The translations under genes were made by a program, and so were the position numbers. 14,932 bases of DNA from an uncultured Subdoligranulum sp. (GTDB lineage Bacteria; Bacillota_A; Clostridia; Oscillospirales; Ruminococcaceae), in the NCBI RefSeq assembly GCF_937890665.1, contig NZ_CALADU010000114.1, forward strand, positions 1-14,932. The letters run 5' to 3'. Shown one piece after another: positions 5,149-13,967 of the stretch. Under the pieces are notes generated by a model. It was not told the origin of the DNA. It searched no databases and was given only the letters and a program-made list of their open reading frames with translations. Position 1 is the stretch's first letter. Each line of letters opens with the position of its first letter.

Positions 5149-7482
5149 ATGAGTACAATTTTATCGAAAAAAGAAATGTCTGAAGAAGATATCAAATTGC
5201 AGTATATTACCCCTGCTATTACGTCCAAATGGGACAGAGGCAAGATTACCATGGAGACACAGGTTACAGATGGTAAAATAAACTTGAAAGGTAATTTTGT
5301 GTTCCGTGAAAAGCCAAAACGTGCAGACTATATTCTGTATCTGAACGCAAATAACCCGATTGCTATTATTGAAGCAAAGGACAACAAGCACAGTATTTCA
5401 CATGGCTTACAGCAGGCCATGACTTATGCTCAGATGCTTGATCTTCCGTTTGCCTATAGCTCTAATGGTGATGGTTTTGCTGAGCATGATTTCCTTACCG
5501 GAAAAGAACGTCAGTTCGGTCTGGATGAATTCCCAACAGAAGCCGAACTGGTTGCCCGCTTCAAGCATGAGTCTGGAATGACGCCGGCACAGGAAATGGT
5601 AATTGAGCAACCTTATTACAGCAGCCAGAATACATACCCTCCTCGTTACTATCAACGTATTGCTATCAATAGAACCGTAGATGCCATTGCAAGAGGTCAG
5701 AACCGCTTATTACTTGTTATGGCTACCGGTACGGGTAAAACCTATACTGCTTTCCAGATCGTTTACCGTATGCTGCAAAGCGGTTTGAAGCGAAAGATAC
5801 TTTACCTTGCTGACCGTAATATTCTTGTGGATCAGTCCATTCAGCAGGACTTTGCTCCGCTGGAAAAGGTTATTCATAAAATTAATGTTGCCAAGGATGA
5901 TAAGAGTACAATCACTTCCCATGAAGTATATTTCTCTCTGTATCAGCAGTTGGTTGGTGACGATGATAAGGAACATTTCAGCGAACTGTTTACCCCGGAT
6001 TTCTTTGATCTCATTATCGTAGATGAGTGTCATCGTGGATCTGCAAAAGAGGAAAGCCGTTGGCGCAGAATTTTGGAATATTTCAATTCTGCCACCCAAA
6101 TCGGTATGACCGCAACTCCGAAGGAAACCAAGTATATCTCTAACCTGAGTTACTTTGGTGAACCTATCTATATGTACAGCCTGAAAGAAGGTATCGAAGA
6201 TGGCTTCCTTGCGCCGTTCAAAGTTATCAATATTATGACTGATATTGGTGATGGCTGGCGTCCTCGCAAGGGGCAAAGAGATATTTATGGCAACGAAATT
6301 GAAGATCGTATCTATACAAACAGCGATTATGATTATAACATCATTATCGAAGATCGCATTCATCAGGTTGCTTCTGAAATCACCCGCTACCTGAAAAGCA
6401 CAGACAGAATGGCGAAAACCATCGTGTTCTGTGCCACAGAAGATGCTGCGGAGCGTATGCGTCAGGCATTGGTTAATCTGAACTCTGATATGGTAAAAGA
6501 GAACCCTGACTATGTTGTGCGTATTACTGGCAGTGATGATTACGGCAAAAAGAAACTGGATTATTTCATTTCCGTTTCTGCACCTTATCCGGTTATTGCG
6601 ACCACATCTAAACTGCTATCTACCGGTGCAGATTGTAAGATGACAAAGCTGATTGTTCTGGATGAAATGATTGGTTCCATGACTGAGTTTAAGCAGATTA
6701 TTGGTCGAGGAACCAGACTGCGTGAAAAGGAAGGCAAAACACACTTTGTTGTTATGGACTTCCGCAATGTAAGCAGACTGTTTGCAGATCCCGATTGGGA
6801 TGGTCCGATTATGATTGATCCTGGATTTACTCCTGGTGTACATACACCACCTCCGGGCGGTGATGACCCTGTTGACCCGCCTACACCGCCTAATCCTCCG
6901 ACTGTAAAGCCGGTTGTTGGTCGTGACGGCTGTAAGGTAGAAATTATCCATAAAACGGTTTCTGTTTACGATGCAAATGGCAAACTGCTTCGTCAGGAAA
7001 GCATTGTCGATTACACGAAGGAGAACATTCGTGGTGAATATGCATCTTTGGATAATTTTATCCGCCAATGGTCGAAGGAAGAAAAAAAGGAAAAAATCAG
7101 AGAAATGCTTTTAGAGCGTGGCATTGACCTTGAATTGATGAAAGCCGATCAAAACATGGTTGATGTAGATGACTTTGACTTTATCTGTCATGTGGCTTTC
7201 GATAAAAAGCCATTGACCCGCAAAGAAAGAGCTAACAATGTGAAAAAGCGTGATTTTCTTAGTAAATACAGTGGTGTTGCAAGGGAGGTACTGGAAGCAC
7301 TTCTCGATAAGTATATGAACACGGGTATTTATGAGATAGAAAAGACAGAAATTCTAAAACTTGATCCGTTCTTAAAGCTTGGAAAACCTGCAAAGATTGC
7401 CGGTTATTTCGGTGGGAAGTCAGGATATATGCAAGCAGTTAAGGAACTTGAAGAAGCAATTTATTCAGAAGAGGCGGTATAA
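5149..7482 (+). CDS. hsdR: Type I restriction enzyme R subunit (HsdR), EcoEI-like
   Basis: The start ATG at 5149 follows GGGAGGAGG by eight bases. The 777-residue protein has an N-terminal nuclease domain with the PD-(D/E)xK pattern (Asp60, Glu75-x-Lys77) and QxxxY (Gln89/Tyr93). Next is an SF2 translocase: Walker A MATGTGKT (191-198), DECH (292-295), TATP (321-324), a motif V-like segment TTSKLLSTGADC (485-496) and motif VI QIIGRGTRLR (516-525). A Pro/Gly-rich linker lies at about 566-587, followed by a helical C-terminal domain like that of EcoEI-type (type IB) R subunits, which dock on the methylase. The length is close to EcoEI R (about 800) and shorter than EcoKI R. With HsdM and HsdS it should cut unmodified DNA after ATP-driven translocation. 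No key motif is missing. Confidence 0.96.
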   Translation: MSTILSKKEMSEEDIKLQYITPAITSKWDRGKITMETQVTDGKINLKGNFVFREKPKRADYILYLNANNPIAIIEAKDNKHSISHGLQQAMTYAQMLDLPFAYSSNGDGFAEHDFLTGKERQFGLDEFPTEAELVARFKHESGMTPAQEMVIEQPYYSSQNTYPPRYYQRIAINRTVDAIARGQNRLLLVMATGTGKTYTAFQIVYRMLQSGLKRKILYLADRNILVDQSIQQDFAPLEKVIHKINVAKDDKSTITSHEVYFSLYQQLVGDDDKEHFSELFTPDFFDLIIVDECHRGSAKEESRWRRILEYFNSATQIGMTATPKETKYISNLSYFGEPIYMYSLKEGIEDGFLAPFKVINIMTDIGDGWRPRKGQRDIYGNEIEDRIYTNSDYDYNIIIEDRIHQVASEITRYLKSTDRMAKTIVFCATEDAAERMRQALVNLNSDMVKENPDYVVRITGSDDYGKKKLDYFISVSAPYPVIATTSKLLSTGADCKMTKLIVLDEMIGSMTEFKQIIGRGTRLREKEGKTHFVVMDFRNVSRLFADPDWDGPIMIDPGFTPGVHTPPPGGDDPVDPPTPPNPPTVKPVVGRDGCKVEIIHKTVSVYDANGKLLRQESIVDYTKENIRGEYASLDNFIRQWSKEEKKEKIREMLLERGIDLELMKADQNMVDVDDFDFICHVAFDKKPLTRKERANNVKKRDFLSKYSGVAREVLEALLDKYMNTGIYEIEKTEILKLDPFLKLGKPAKIAGYFGGKSGYMQAVKELEEAIYSEEAV

Positions 7483-7489
7483 ACTATGA
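7472..7489 (+). repeat. 18-bp direct repeat, left copy (hsdR end / DUF262 gene start)
   Basis: AGGCGGTATAAACTATGA occurs here and again, exactly, at 10035-10052. It spans the Shine-Dalgarno AGGCGG, the hsdR stop codon and the ATG of the DUF262 gene. The two copies bracket that gene precisely from start codon to stop. Confidence 0.9.
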
Positions 7490-10035
7490 AAGGATCTGAA
7501 ACTAAACTTGTTTCCTATATGCAGGGTTCCGACAAGAGATTTGTCATCCCTGTATATCAGAGAAACTACGATTGGAAAACTGAAAACTGCAAGCAGCTGT
7601 ATGATGATCTGATTAAGGTTATCCGCCGTGGACGCAAGAGCCATTTCTTTGGTAGCATTGTGTCTGTACATAACGATGGTGAGTTTAATGAATATCTGGT
7701 CATTGATGGTCAGCAACGACTGACAACGATTTCTCTGCTTCTGCTTGCAATGTACAACCTGATGAAAAACGGTGTATTAACACCAGAAAAAGGTAATCTT
7801 GCAGAGAAAATATATAAGATCTATCTGATTGATGAATGGCAGGATGATGACACCAGAATTAAGCTGAAACCTGTAAAGAATGATAGAAATGCCTTTGGAA
7901 AATTGTTTGATGAAGAATCTGAGCATATTCCAGACTCCAATCTTACAATTAACTATAACTACTTCTATTCTCGCATTCAGAAAGAAGAAATTACCCTTGA
8001 TGAACTTTATGAAGCTGTAACAAAACTGGAAATTATCAACATTACGCTGAATCAGGACGATAATCCTCAGCTTATCTTTGAGAGTTTGAACTCTACCGGC
8101 GTTGCTCTAAGCGAGGGTGACAAAATCAGAAACTTCATTCTCATGGGCTTACCTACAAAGCAGCAGAATGATTATTACGAAAAATACTGGAACAAGATTG
8201 AGATTTGCACGGATTACGATGTAAGTATGTTTGTTCGAGATTACCTCAGCGTAAAACAGCAGCTTATTCCTGCCATGAGCAAGGTTTACTTTACATTTAA
8301 GGCATATGTAGAAGGAAATGGCACGAAGATCGAACCGTTGCTGCAAGAGCTGTTGAGCTATGCAAAATGGTACGAAATTCTGCTCAAAGGCAATACTGCG
8401 GATAAGGAGTTAAACGCTTGCATTTACCGTCTGAACCGTTTGGAAACTACAGTTACAAGACCATTCTTCCTTGAAGTCCTGCGCCTGCAGGCGGCAGGAA
8501 AATTGTCTCTCGCAGAAGTAAAGGAAATTTTCCTCTACACTGAGAATTACTTGTTCCGTAGAACAATTTGCGATCTTCCTACCAATGCTCTGAACAAGAT
8601 TTTCTTGATGCTCCATCGAGAGATCATCAGGTATGACGGGACAGATAACAGCTATCTCGAAAAATTCAAGTATACGCTTAATTCCAAGTCTGATCGTGGC
8701 AGATTTCCGGATGATGGGGAATTTGTTGAAGCATTTGCTGCTCGTCCTGTTTATCAGATGAACAGTAAAAATAAGATATATATTTTAGAGCGTTTTGAAA
8801 ACTACGGAACTGTGGAAATTCAGAATGTCTATAAACAGTGCGATGAGGGAGTATATTCCATCGAACATATCATGCCACAACATCTTACCCCCGCTTGGGT
8901 AAAAGAGCTTGGCGAAGATTATGAAGAAATTCACGAAACATGGCTTCATCGTATGGCCAACCTGACCCTAACCGGATATAACTCCAAATACAGCAATAGT
9001 CCATTCCTTGAGAAGCGTGACATGAAGAATGGCTTCATTGATAGCCACCTTTATATGAATAGCTGGATTGGACAGCAGGAGCATTGGAGACTGTCAGAGC
9101 TGGAAGCACGAAATCAGATGCTTATGCAGCGAGCCTTGACAATATGGCCACAACATGTATCAGAGTTTAAGCCAATGGAAAAACAGATGGATGTCTATTC
9201 TCTGGACGATGACGTTGAATTGAGTGGTCGTGAAATTGTTCGATTTGGATATAAGAACACCGAACAGCCTGTTACCAGCTGGATTGATATGATGGAACAG
9301 GTATTGAAGATGCTTCACGCAGAGGACAAATTAGTTCTGTCTCGTCTGGCATACTCCAAGGGTACAGCAAATGATCTGGATGCTTATGTCAGCAACAAAC
9401 CACAGGATTTAAGAAATGCCCTTGAAATTGATACGGACATTTATGTTGAAAGAAACACCAGTACATCCACGAAGATTTCTATGCTTCGCAAGTTCTTTAA
9501 AGCTTATGGAGCAAACGAAGAAGATTTGATGTTCTATCTCAAAGATATGAATGACGATGGAACCGCACAGGAAGCAGGAACCCGTTATGAACTGCGCCGC
9601 CGTTATTGGGCGTTCGCATTACCATATATTCAGCAGGCACATGATGACGGAAACGGTCATGGTTGCTTCTCTGGGTGCACTACTTCTAAAGAAAACTGGT
9701 TGAGTGGTTTCTTCGGTATCGGAGGTTTCAGTCTCGTGTGTGTAGCGAATTATAATAAAGCACGAGTGGATTTAACCCTTGCTCATTCCAACAAAGAGCG
9801 AAATAAAGAAGCGTTTGATTACTTGTACAGTTACAAGAGTGAAATCGAAACGGTTCTGGGAACACAGCTTAGCTGGCAGCGTAGTGATGACACCAAGAGT
9901 TCTTATGTTGTAATTCATTTGAACGGAGTAAGCATTGAAAACGAAGCCGACTGGACACAAATGGCAAAGTTCCACGCAGAGTGGAGCAAGAAGTTCTACG
10001 ATGTATTTGTTCCTTATTTGAAGCAAAAATACTAA
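7486..10035 (+). CDS. DUF262/DUF1524 protein (GmrSD/SspE-like) nested in the type I operon
   Basis: The 849-residue protein starts three bases after the hsdR stop. Its N-terminal DUF262 domain (about 1-240) has IPVYQRNYDW (21-30) and the nucleotide-binding signature VIDGQQRLTT (72-81), with FESLNSTG (198-205). A DUF1524 HNH-type nuclease region (about 430-560) has IEHIMPQ (459-465, His461) and the paired Asn motif TGYNSKYSN (496-504). A segment of unknown family follows (about 570-690). The C-terminal part (about 695-849, with YWAF, CFSGCTTSKENWLSGFFGIGGF and WQRSDDTKSS) resembles DUF4268. DUF262-DUF1524 proteins include the type IV enzyme GmrSD, which cuts glucosylated hydroxymethyl-C DNA, and SspE, which acts with phosphorothioation. 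Here it probably adds a modified-DNA or methylation-linked restriction layer to the type I system. Its target is unknown. Confidence 0.88.
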   Translation: MKGSETKLVSYMQGSDKRFVIPVYQRNYDWKTENCKQLYDDLIKVIRRGRKSHFFGSIVSVHNDGEFNEYLVIDGQQRLTTISLLLLAMYNLMKNGVLTPEKGNLAEKIYKIYLIDEWQDDDTRIKLKPVKNDRNAFGKLFDEESEHIPDSNLTINYNYFYSRIQKEEITLDELYEAVTKLEIINITLNQDDNPQLIFESLNSTGVALSEGDKIRNFILMGLPTKQQNDYYEKYWNKIEICTDYDVSMFVRDYLSVKQQLIPAMSKVYFTFKAYVEGNGTKIEPLLQELLSYAKWYEILLKGNTADKELNACIYRLNRLETTVTRPFFLEVLRLQAAGKLSLAEVKEIFLYTENYLFRRTICDLPTNALNKIFLMLHREIIRYDGTDNSYLEKFKYTLNSKSDRGRFPDDGEFVEAFAARPVYQMNSKNKIYILERFENYGTVEIQNVYKQCDEGVYSIEHIMPQHLTPAWVKELGEDYEEIHETWLHRMANLTLTGYNSKYSNSPFLEKRDMKNGFIDSHLYMNSWIGQQEHWRLSELEARNQMLMQRALTIWPQHVSEFKPMEKQMDVYSLDDDVELSGREIVRFGYKNTEQPVTSWIDMMEQVLKMLHAEDKLVLSRLAYSKGTANDLDAYVSNKPQDLRNALEIDTDIYVERNTSTSTKISMLRKFFKAYGANEEDLMFYLKDMNDDGTAQEAGTRYELRRRYWAFALPYIQQAHDDGNGHGCFSGCTTSKENWLSGFFGIGGFSLVCVANYNKARVDLTLAHSNKERNKEAFDYLYSYKSEIETVLGTQLSWQRSDDTKSSYVVIHLNGVSIENEADWTQMAKFHAEWSKKFYDVFVPYLKQKY

Positions 10036-10052
10036 GGCGGTATAAACTATGA
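10035..10052 (+). repeat. 18-bp direct repeat, right copy (DUF262 gene end / hsdM start)
   Basis: Exact second copy of AGGCGGTATAAACTATGA (first at 7472-7489). It starts on the last base of the DUF262 stop codon and runs through the hsdM ATG, supplying the hsdM Shine-Dalgarno. Confidence 0.9.
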
Positions 10053-11530
10053 GTAATTTATCAGGATTTGTAAAAAGGCTCCGTGACATCATGCGTAACG
10101 ATGCAGGTATCAATGGCGATGCCCAGCGTATTGAGCAGATTGCATGGATGCTCTTTCTGAAAGTATATGATGCTAAAGAGCAGGATTGGGAATGGGACGA
10201 CGAAGAGTATGTTTCCATCATTCCGGAAGAATGCCGTTGGAAGAACTGGGCTGTTGATGACCATACCGGTACTGCTTTAACAGGCGATAAGTTGCTGAAC
10301 TTTGTGAATAACACTTTGTTCCCAACTCTGAAAAAACTTCCTGTTGATGTGTCTACTCCAATTAAAAAAGCTATCGTGCAGACCACTTTTGCCGATGCCA
10401 ATCAGTATATGAAAGATGGTGTGTTGCTTCGTCAGGTTATCAATGTTATTGATGACCTCGACCTTGGAGACTATGAGGAGAGCCATGCTTTCGGTGAAAT
10501 CTATGAAACCATTTTGAAGGAACTGCAAAGTGCAGGTTCCTCTGGTGAGTTTTACACTCCTCGTGCTGTGACTGATTTTATGGCAAAGATGATCAATCCG
10601 CAGATTGGTGAACAGGTTGCAGACTTTGCCTGTGGCACGGGTGGTTTCCTTACAAGCTGGCTGAAAGAACTTGCTGCTAAAATCGAAACTACCGAAGATC
10701 AGTCAGCTTATGATGCATCAATTTACGGTATCGAGAAAAAGCAGTTCCCTTATATGCTGTGCATCACAAATATGTTATTGCACGGAATCGATGTGCCGAA
10801 AATCTACCATGACAACTCTTTGCTGAAAGATGTTCTGGACTACACACAGGATGACCAGTTTGATGTTATCCTGATGAATCCTCCGTATGGTGGTAATGAA
10901 AAAACTGAAGTCAAGAACCACTTCCCAGCAGACTTAGCAAGCAGCGAAACCGCAGATCTCTTTATGTCTGTTATCATGTACCGTTTGAAAAAGAATGGTC
11001 GTGCAGCTGTTATCCTACCAGATGGTTTTCTGTTTGGTACAGATAATGCAAAAGTTGCTATCAAGAAGAAGCTGTTTTCTGAGTTCAATCTGCATACTGT
11101 AATCCGTATGCCACACAGTGTATTTGCTCCATACACATCTATTACTACCAACATTCTGTTCTTTGATCATACAAAGCCAACAGAGGAAACTTGGTTCTAT
11201 CGTTTGGATATGCCGGAAGGATACAAAAACTTCTCAAAGACCAAACCAATGGAACTTAAGCACTTTACTCCGGCGATGGATTGGTGGGATAACAGAGAAG
11301 AAATCAATGTAGACGGCTTTGATAAAGCAAAGAAATTTACGGTTGATGAGATTGCTGCCAGAAATTACAACATTGACCTTTGCGGTTATCCTCATGAGGA
11401 AGAAGAAATCCTTCCTCCTAAAGAGTTGATTCAGCAGTATCAGGAAAAACGGGCAAGTCTGAATGCTGATATTGACCGCATCTTGGCACAAATTACAGAA
11501 ATCTTGGGAATTGACTTGGAGGAAGAATAA
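10049..11530 (+). CDS. hsdM: Type I DNA N6-adenine methyltransferase (HsdM)
   Basis: The 493-residue protein starts at ATG 10049 with AGGCGG upstream. It has the N-terminal helical HsdM domain (about 5-130), then the catalytic domain with EFYTPRAV (167-174), the AdoMet-binding motif I DFACGTGGF (192-200) and the catalytic motif IV NPPY (277-280). The C-terminus is helical and probably contacts HsdS. It should form M2S with HsdS and methylate adenine in both half-sites, protecting host DNA. The stop overlaps the hsdS start (TAATG), so the two genes are translationally coupled, as is usual for hsdM-hsdS. The length is typical for the family and all motifs are intact. The start coincides with the second copy of an 18-bp repeat also found before the DUF262 gene. 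Confidence 0.97.
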   Translation: MSNLSGFVKRLRDIMRNDAGINGDAQRIEQIAWMLFLKVYDAKEQDWEWDDEEYVSIIPEECRWKNWAVDDHTGTALTGDKLLNFVNNTLFPTLKKLPVDVSTPIKKAIVQTTFADANQYMKDGVLLRQVINVIDDLDLGDYEESHAFGEIYETILKELQSAGSSGEFYTPRAVTDFMAKMINPQIGEQVADFACGTGGFLTSWLKELAAKIETTEDQSAYDASIYGIEKKQFPYMLCITNMLLHGIDVPKIYHDNSLLKDVLDYTQDDQFDVILMNPPYGGNEKTEVKNHFPADLASSETADLFMSVIMYRLKKNGRAAVILPDGFLFGTDNAKVAIKKKLFSEFNLHTVIRMPHSVFAPYTSITTNILFFDHTKPTEETWFYRLDMPEGYKNFSKTKPMELKHFTPAMDWWDNREEINVDGFDKAKKFTVDEIAARNYNIDLCGYPHEEEEILPPKELIQQYQEKRASLNADIDRILAQITEILGIDLEEE

Positions 11531-13116
11531 TGACCGGACAACAGCTAAAAAATTCAATATTGCAGATGGCTGTTCAGGGCAAGCTCGTTCCGCAAGACCC
11601 AAATGACGAACCGGCTTCTGTATTGCTTGAAAGAATCAGAAAAGAAAAGGAACAACTCATTAAGGAGGGAAAAATTAAAAAAGAAAAGACCCCTTCATAT
11701 ATCTTCCGTGGTGCCGATAATTTGCCTTATGAGAAAGTCGGCAAAAGCGAGCCGGTGTGTATTGCAGATGAGGTGCCATTTGACATTCCTGAGAGTTGGG
11801 AATGGGTACGAATTAGTTCCCTCGGAAGTATTGTCCGAGGAAGTGGAATAAAAAGGACTGAAACCGTTGAATCTGGAAAACCCTGCGTACGCTACGGAGA
11901 GCTATACACAACTTATCACACGTCTTTCAATCAAGCGGTTTCGTTTGTTTCAGAAGAATTATTTGAACGATGCAAGCATTTCTCTTATGGTGATATTCTT
12001 ATGACTCTTACCGGCGAGAATAAGCCTGATATAGCCAAGGCTGTGGTTTACCTTGGGAATGATCTAATTGCAGCTGGCGGAGATTTGGCATATTGGACAG
12101 CTCATGGAATGAATCCGCTTTACCTTACATACCTTATGGCATCGCCGTATGTAGTTGGACGAAAGGTTAATCTTGCTACCGGAGATATTATTGTTCATAT
12201 TTCTGGTGATAAGTTGGGAACAATCTTAATTCCAATACCACCCTTGTCTGAACAACAGCGTATCGTTGATAAAATTCTTGAAGCAGAAGTAAAGTTGGCA
12301 GAATATACCGGAAAAGAAAATTCGTTGAATCTGTTGCAAAAGAATTTTCCTGATGCCTTAAAAAAATCAATTCTCCAATGGGCTGTACAAGGGAAACTTG
12401 TACCACAAGATCCTGCTGATGAGCCAGCTTCCATCCTTTTGGAGCGTATTCGTGCGGAGAAGCAAAAGTTAGTTGCCGAAGGTAAAATCAAAAAAGATAA
12501 GCACGAATCCGTCATTTTCAGAAGGGATAATTCTCATTATGAGAAGTTGGACGGAATCGAGCGTTGTATCGATGATGAGATACCATTTGACATTCCGGAA
12601 AGTTGGATGTGGACCCGTCTGGGCAGTATAACAGAACTAATTACAAGTGGTTCTCGTGATTGGGCAAAATATTATGCTGAAACAGGGGCATTGTTTTTAC
12701 GTATGGGAAATCTATCAAAGGATTCTTTTGATTTGCGTTTGAATAATATTCAAAGAGTCCAGGTACCCAAAAAGGCAGAAGGAATCCGAACAGCGTTACA
12801 GGCAGGTGATTTGCTTTTTTCAATTACTGGTGAAGTTGGAATGCTCGGACTTATTCCTGATAAATTTGAAACTGCTTATATTAACCAACACACTGCTATC
12901 CTAAGATTTTTGCCTGCTCTCCGAAATAAATATATACCATATTTTTTGCTAACTGAACATGCAAAAAAGTGTTATAAAGGAAATCAGCATGGCATAAAAA
13001 ACAGTTTTAGATTGGATGCCATATGTGATATTCTTGTACCCATACCATCTTCACAAGAACAAAAAAAGATTGTAGATAGGATTGAAGAATTGTTCAATAA
13101 GATCACGCTGATTTAG
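11530..13116 (+). CDS. hsdS: Type I specificity subunit (HsdS), active copy with invertible 3' half
   Basis: The ATG at 11530 overlaps the hsdM stop; GGAGG (11518-11522) precedes it by seven bases. The 528-residue protein has two repeats, each made of a conserved helical segment and a target-recognition domain. Segment 1 (about 5-55: SILQMAVQGKLVPQDPNDEP) precedes TRD1 (about 85-238), which ends in IPPLSEQQRIVDKI. The central region (about 240-330) repeats the segment (SILQWAVQGKLVPQDPADEP). TRD2 (about 357-520) ends in EQKKIVDRIEELF. Both TRDs open with (V/I)PFDIPESWxW. HsdS fixes the two half-sites of the recognition sequence. Codons 334-345 lie in an exact 32-bp inverted repeat shared with a silent cassette, so everything from TRD2 onward can be exchanged by inversion without changing frame. 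Confidence 0.96.
   Translation: MTGQQLKNSILQMAVQGKLVPQDPNDEPASVLLERIRKEKEQLIKEGKIKKEKTPSYIFRGADNLPYEKVGKSEPVCIADEVPFDIPESWEWVRISSLGSIVRGSGIKRTETVESGKPCVRYGELYTTYHTSFNQAVSFVSEELFERCKHFSYGDILMTLTGENKPDIAKAVVYLGNDLIAAGGDLAYWTAHGMNPLYLTYLMASPYVVGRKVNLATGDIIVHISGDKLGTILIPIPPLSEQQRIVDKILEAEVKLAEYTGKENSLNLLQKNFPDALKKSILQWAVQGKLVPQDPADEPASILLERIRAEKQKLVAEGKIKKDKHESVIFRRDNSHYEKLDGIERCIDDEIPFDIPESWMWTRLGSITELITSGSRDWAKYYAETGALFLRMGNLSKDSFDLRLNNIQRVQVPKKAEGIRTALQAGDLLFSITGEVGMLGLIPDKFETAYINQHTAILRFLPALRNKYIPYFLLTEHAKKCYKGNQHGIKNSFRLDAICDILVPIPSSQEQKKIVDRIEELFNKITLI
12531..12562 (+). repeat. Inverted repeat, active copy (recombination site in hsdS)
   Basis: These 32 bases are identical to the reverse complement of 14559-14590. 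They encode the residues HYEKLDGIE plus flanks in HsdS and start with a near-perfect palindrome, TTCTCAT-T-ATGAGAA (12531-12545), whose 7-bp arms look like tyrosine-recombinase half-sites. Exact identity stops sharply at the 5' end. On the 3' side, homology continues with scattered mismatches into the IPFDIP(E/D)SW codons. Confidence 0.93.
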
Positions 13117-13126
13117 CGTAGAATTG

Positions 13127-13132
13127 TATAAT
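13127..13132 (+). promoter_or_regulatory. Possible -10 element before the recombinase gene
   Basis: A perfect TATAAT lies 31 bases before the recombinase ATG, in the 41-base gap after hsdS. No acceptable -35 is found 16-18 bases upstream and the extended TGn is not properly placed. It may give weak independent expression. Otherwise, in this orientation the gene is reached by read-through from hsdS, since no terminator separates them. Confidence 0.3.
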
Positions 13133-13157
13133 ATCTGGCGAAAGGAGGTCTTTCACC

Positions 13158-13967
13158 ATGATAGAAAAAGAAAAATTTGAAAGACATTTGAGGGGGACGA
13201 ACCTCTCGGAAAACACGATTTCATCGTATCAGTTTGCCATCAAACAGTATGGAGGGCAATACGATGATGTTACCCAGAAAAAGCTGCGAGAGTACAAGGT
13301 ATGGCTGATCGAGAATTACAAGCCCAAGACAGTTAATCTCAGACTTCGAGCTATCAACTGCTACTTAGAGTGCATTGGCAAAGAAAAATGGAAACTGCCA
13401 TTTGTCCGTGTGCAACAGAAAACTTTTTTGGAAAATGTCATTAGTGAAGCAGACTACAAATACTTCAAATCTTGTCTGAAGAATGACGATGAAATGTTCT
13501 GGTATTTCGTAATCCGCTTCCTTGCCGCCACCGGAGCTAGAGTCAGCGAACTGATTCAGATTAAGGCTGAACATGTTAAGTTAGGGCATCTTGACCTGTA
13601 CTCCAAAGGCGGTAAATTACGCAGAATTTACATCCCCAAAGAATTACAAAACGAGGCTCTTTCTTGGTTGGCTAAAAAGCAACAAGAAAGCGGCTTCATT
13701 TTTTTGAACAAGTATGGGGAACGTATTACCACCCGTGGCATCTCTGGACAGTTGAAGAAGCTGGCAGTGAAATATGGTATCAATCCTGTGGTTGTGTATC
13801 CACACTCATTCCGTCACAGATTTGCCAAGAGTTTCCTTGACCGCTGTAATGATATAGCATTTCTTGCTGATCTTATGGGACATGAAAGCATCGAAACTAC
13901 CCGTATTTACCTCAGAAAAACAGCTACAGAACAGAGAGAAATTGTTGATACAATCGTAGATTGGTAA
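13158..13967 (+). CDS. Tyrosine recombinase of the hsdS inversion system
   Basis: ATG 13158 lies nine bases after GGAGG (13144-13148). The 269-residue protein has an N-terminal SAM-like core-binding domain (about 3-85: NTISSYQFAIKQY, KPKTVNLRLRAIN) and a C-terminal catalytic domain. All catalytic residues are visible: Arg128 in TGARVSEL, Lys150 or Lys153 in SKGGK, His216 and Arg219 in HSFRHRFA, His242 in LMGHES, and the nucleophile Tyr251 in TRIYLRKT. The length is short for a phage integrase but normal for the XerC/D-like recombinases that accompany phase-variable type I loci (PsrA/CreX in pneumococcus). It lies between hsdS and its oppositely oriented silent cassettes, inside the inverted repeats. 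Its most likely job is therefore shuffling TRDs rather than moving the island. Confidence 0.95.
   Translation: MIEKEKFERHLRGTNLSENTISSYQFAIKQYGGQYDDVTQKKLREYKVWLIENYKPKTVNLRLRAINCYLECIGKEKWKLPFVRVQQKTFLENVISEADYKYFKSCLKNDDEMFWYFVIRFLAATGARVSELIQIKAEHVKLGHLDLYSKGGKLRRIYIPKELQNEALSWLAKKQQESGFIFLNKYGERITTRGISGQLKKLAVKYGINPVVVYPHSFRHRFAKSFLDRCNDIAFLADLMGHESIETTRIYLRKTATEQREIVDTIVDW

Noticed and set aside
5710..6363. Minus-strand open frame of 217 codons inside hsdR
   Set aside because: Antisense to the helicase motifs of HsdR; low-complexity hydrophobic peptide with no start signals.
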